From positions 22,487 to 86,486 of the forward strand of contig JAPEVF010000159.1 of the NCBI GenBank assembly GCA_029747585.1: a stretch of 64,000 nucleotides of DNA, written 5' to 3'. The position numbers and the translations under genes are program-made. Below the pieces are notes generated by a model, which saw nothing but the letters and a program-made list of their open reading frames with translations, ran no database searches and was not told the origin of the DNA. The stretch is from Pleurotus djamor. Lineage: Eukaryota > Basidiomycota > Agaricomycetes > Agaricales > Pleurotaceae. This document shows positions 62,952 through 64,000 of this stretch, in pieces; position 1 is the stretch's first letter, and each line of letters begins with the position of its first letter.

Positions 62952-64000
62952 TCAGATATTACTTGGTACAGGGGCATTGAGTATGTCCAACACGATTTGT
63001 GGGTCGTTTGGAATGTTAGCCTTCTGAAGGTAATCATCGTTCCTGCAGATTTTACGGTGAATACTGAGGCTTGCGCGCGAAGTGGCCCTGAAACTCACCA
63101 AAACTACAAGTCAACAAGGGTGCATTCCAGTTAGTACGCGGAACTCGGAATGAAGATGAGAAACAACCGACCTTGGAGTAGTGTCTCGTCCCAGAATCGC
63201 ATCTACGTGAAGGCTCAGTCACCAATATTACCGAGCGTGGAAAGGATCTTACAGAATGGTGACAATAGTCTGTCCCTCCGTCCAACCCATTTTCTTGGCT
63301 AACTTAACGCAAGCCATCAGGTTGCAAGCGCTACTTGACCCAAGGAACAGCCCATCATGTTCGACGAGATATCGAGACATGCTGACGGCTTCCGCGTCCG
63401 TTATTCTGATTCAAAGAGTCAGGGAAAGACAAAACTTGTCGAGGAACCGCAGCAGACCTAAACGCGTCATCAATGATTGGCAGCGCGAGTTCAATATTAT
63501 TCGTGAGGCGGTTGATCCCACTGCGGAATCACCGTACAATCAGCCAAGAACATGAGCGAGAGGCGAGGACTGTCAGTACGCACATGCCTTCGACAACCGT
63601 ATCAACTTGGTGTCGCCTTTTCGTCCCTTCAGCCTCCCTGTGGTCATACATCACACCATGTTTGACCTAAGACGTAGAAATTGACATCAGATCCATCATA
63701 GATGCAAAAATAGCGGATGATTAACTTTATTGTATAAACCACTGCCTTCGGGGTCGGATAGGACCACCATCAAGTCTTCGTCCATTGATTTCAGGTATCG
63801 TCCAGTGCCAGCAATGGTCCCTCCCGTCNNCNCTAAGCACGCGCATCAGCCAAACGGATNGANNGNCGTCGAGGGCATGAGCCGGCAACACCAAGCGTTC
63901 GTCTTGACACAGTGAAGAAGGCACGACTCTTAGCCGAGCTTTTTGGCTGAATGAGACGGAAGATGGTCGGTCAGGTGGTTCTTGGGGACTGAAAACTTCG
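62952..64000 (-). CDS. Cysteine synthase-like PLP enzyme, 3' part, cut by window end
   Basis: Only C-terminal exons are inside. Rebuilt on the minus strand: TIAGTGRYLKSMDEDLMVVL, SDPEGSGLYN, KHGVMYDHREAEGTKRRHQ, DTVVEGIGINRLTNN, RYLVEHDGLFLGSSSACNLM, GWTEGQTIVTILCDSGTRHY, then FWNDDYLQKANIPND and the stop at 62952. These are hallmarks of the cysteine synthase / cystathionine beta-synthase fold, closest to fungal cysteine synthase 2-type proteins with the VEGIG insert. It would make cysteine from O-acetylserine or a related substrate. Several Ns (63829-63866) blur the upstream exon; the PLP lysine lies outside the window. Confidence 0.88.

Noticed and set aside
63727..63924. Short frames containing X residues at the right edge
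   Set aside because: They are other-frame readings of the N-damaged cysteine synthase-like exon.

Overview
The window is nuclear DNA of a filamentous fungus, almost certainly a mushroom-forming basidiomycete (Agaricomycetes). The signs are very intron-dense genes with 50-60 nt GT-AG introns and micro-exons as short as 9 nt, a DUF6534-type membrane protein, a DOMON-cytochrome b561 protein, large F-box/LRR families, a fungal ubiquitin-like-domain protein and degenerate AIG1-like P-loop proteins. Most exon chains were rebuilt by hand from splice signals and checked for frame closure. Isolated N bases, mostly beside homopolymers, repeatedly coincide with frame breaks and probably mark assembly length errors.

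Layout. 0-3.2 kb: accessory genes, a ubiquitin-like-domain protein and a frameshifted pseudo-GTPase. 3.9-26.1 kb: mostly conserved single-copy genes, namely a GPI-anchored pepsin-like protease, a type II GH47 alpha-mannosidase, a DUF6534-like membrane protein, a BRE4/aromatic-exporter-like membrane protein, API5, a DOMON-b561 protein and an F-box protein. A TA-flanked MITE-like element and a tRNA-Val gene lie in the 6.4-8.5 kb gap. 26.5-37.3 kb: accessory region with three copies of an unrecognised helical protein family, a second pseudo-GTPase, a second tRNA-Val, the housekeeping ATP synthase subunit f gene and decayed ORFs. 37.6-55.2 kb: six paralogous F-box/LRR genes or remnants, interrupted by an inverted pair of small secreted proteins, a candidate PD-(D/E)XK-like protein and a small membrane-anchored protein. 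55.3-64 kb: conserved genes again: an EFM7/NNT1-like methyltransferase, CTR9 (Paf1 complex) and ADA2 (SAGA) on a shared 144 bp promoter, and the 3' part of a cysteine synthase-like gene.

Most notable. (1) The three-member helical family. (2) Two P-loop proteins that both lost the Walker-A lysine and the G3 glycine yet keep an identical exon layout around the P-loop. (3) The F-box array looks like repeated duplication of a unit comprising a conserved upstream element, an F-box gene and the first exon plus intron of the neighbouring methyltransferase gene; decayed copies of that methyltransferase 5' end follow four of the F-box copies. The conserved genes act in secretion and glycan trimming, membrane transport, respiration, transcription and sulfur metabolism. 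The accessory genes resemble the rapidly duplicating repertoires of mushroom genomes; no joint function for them can be shown from sequence alone.
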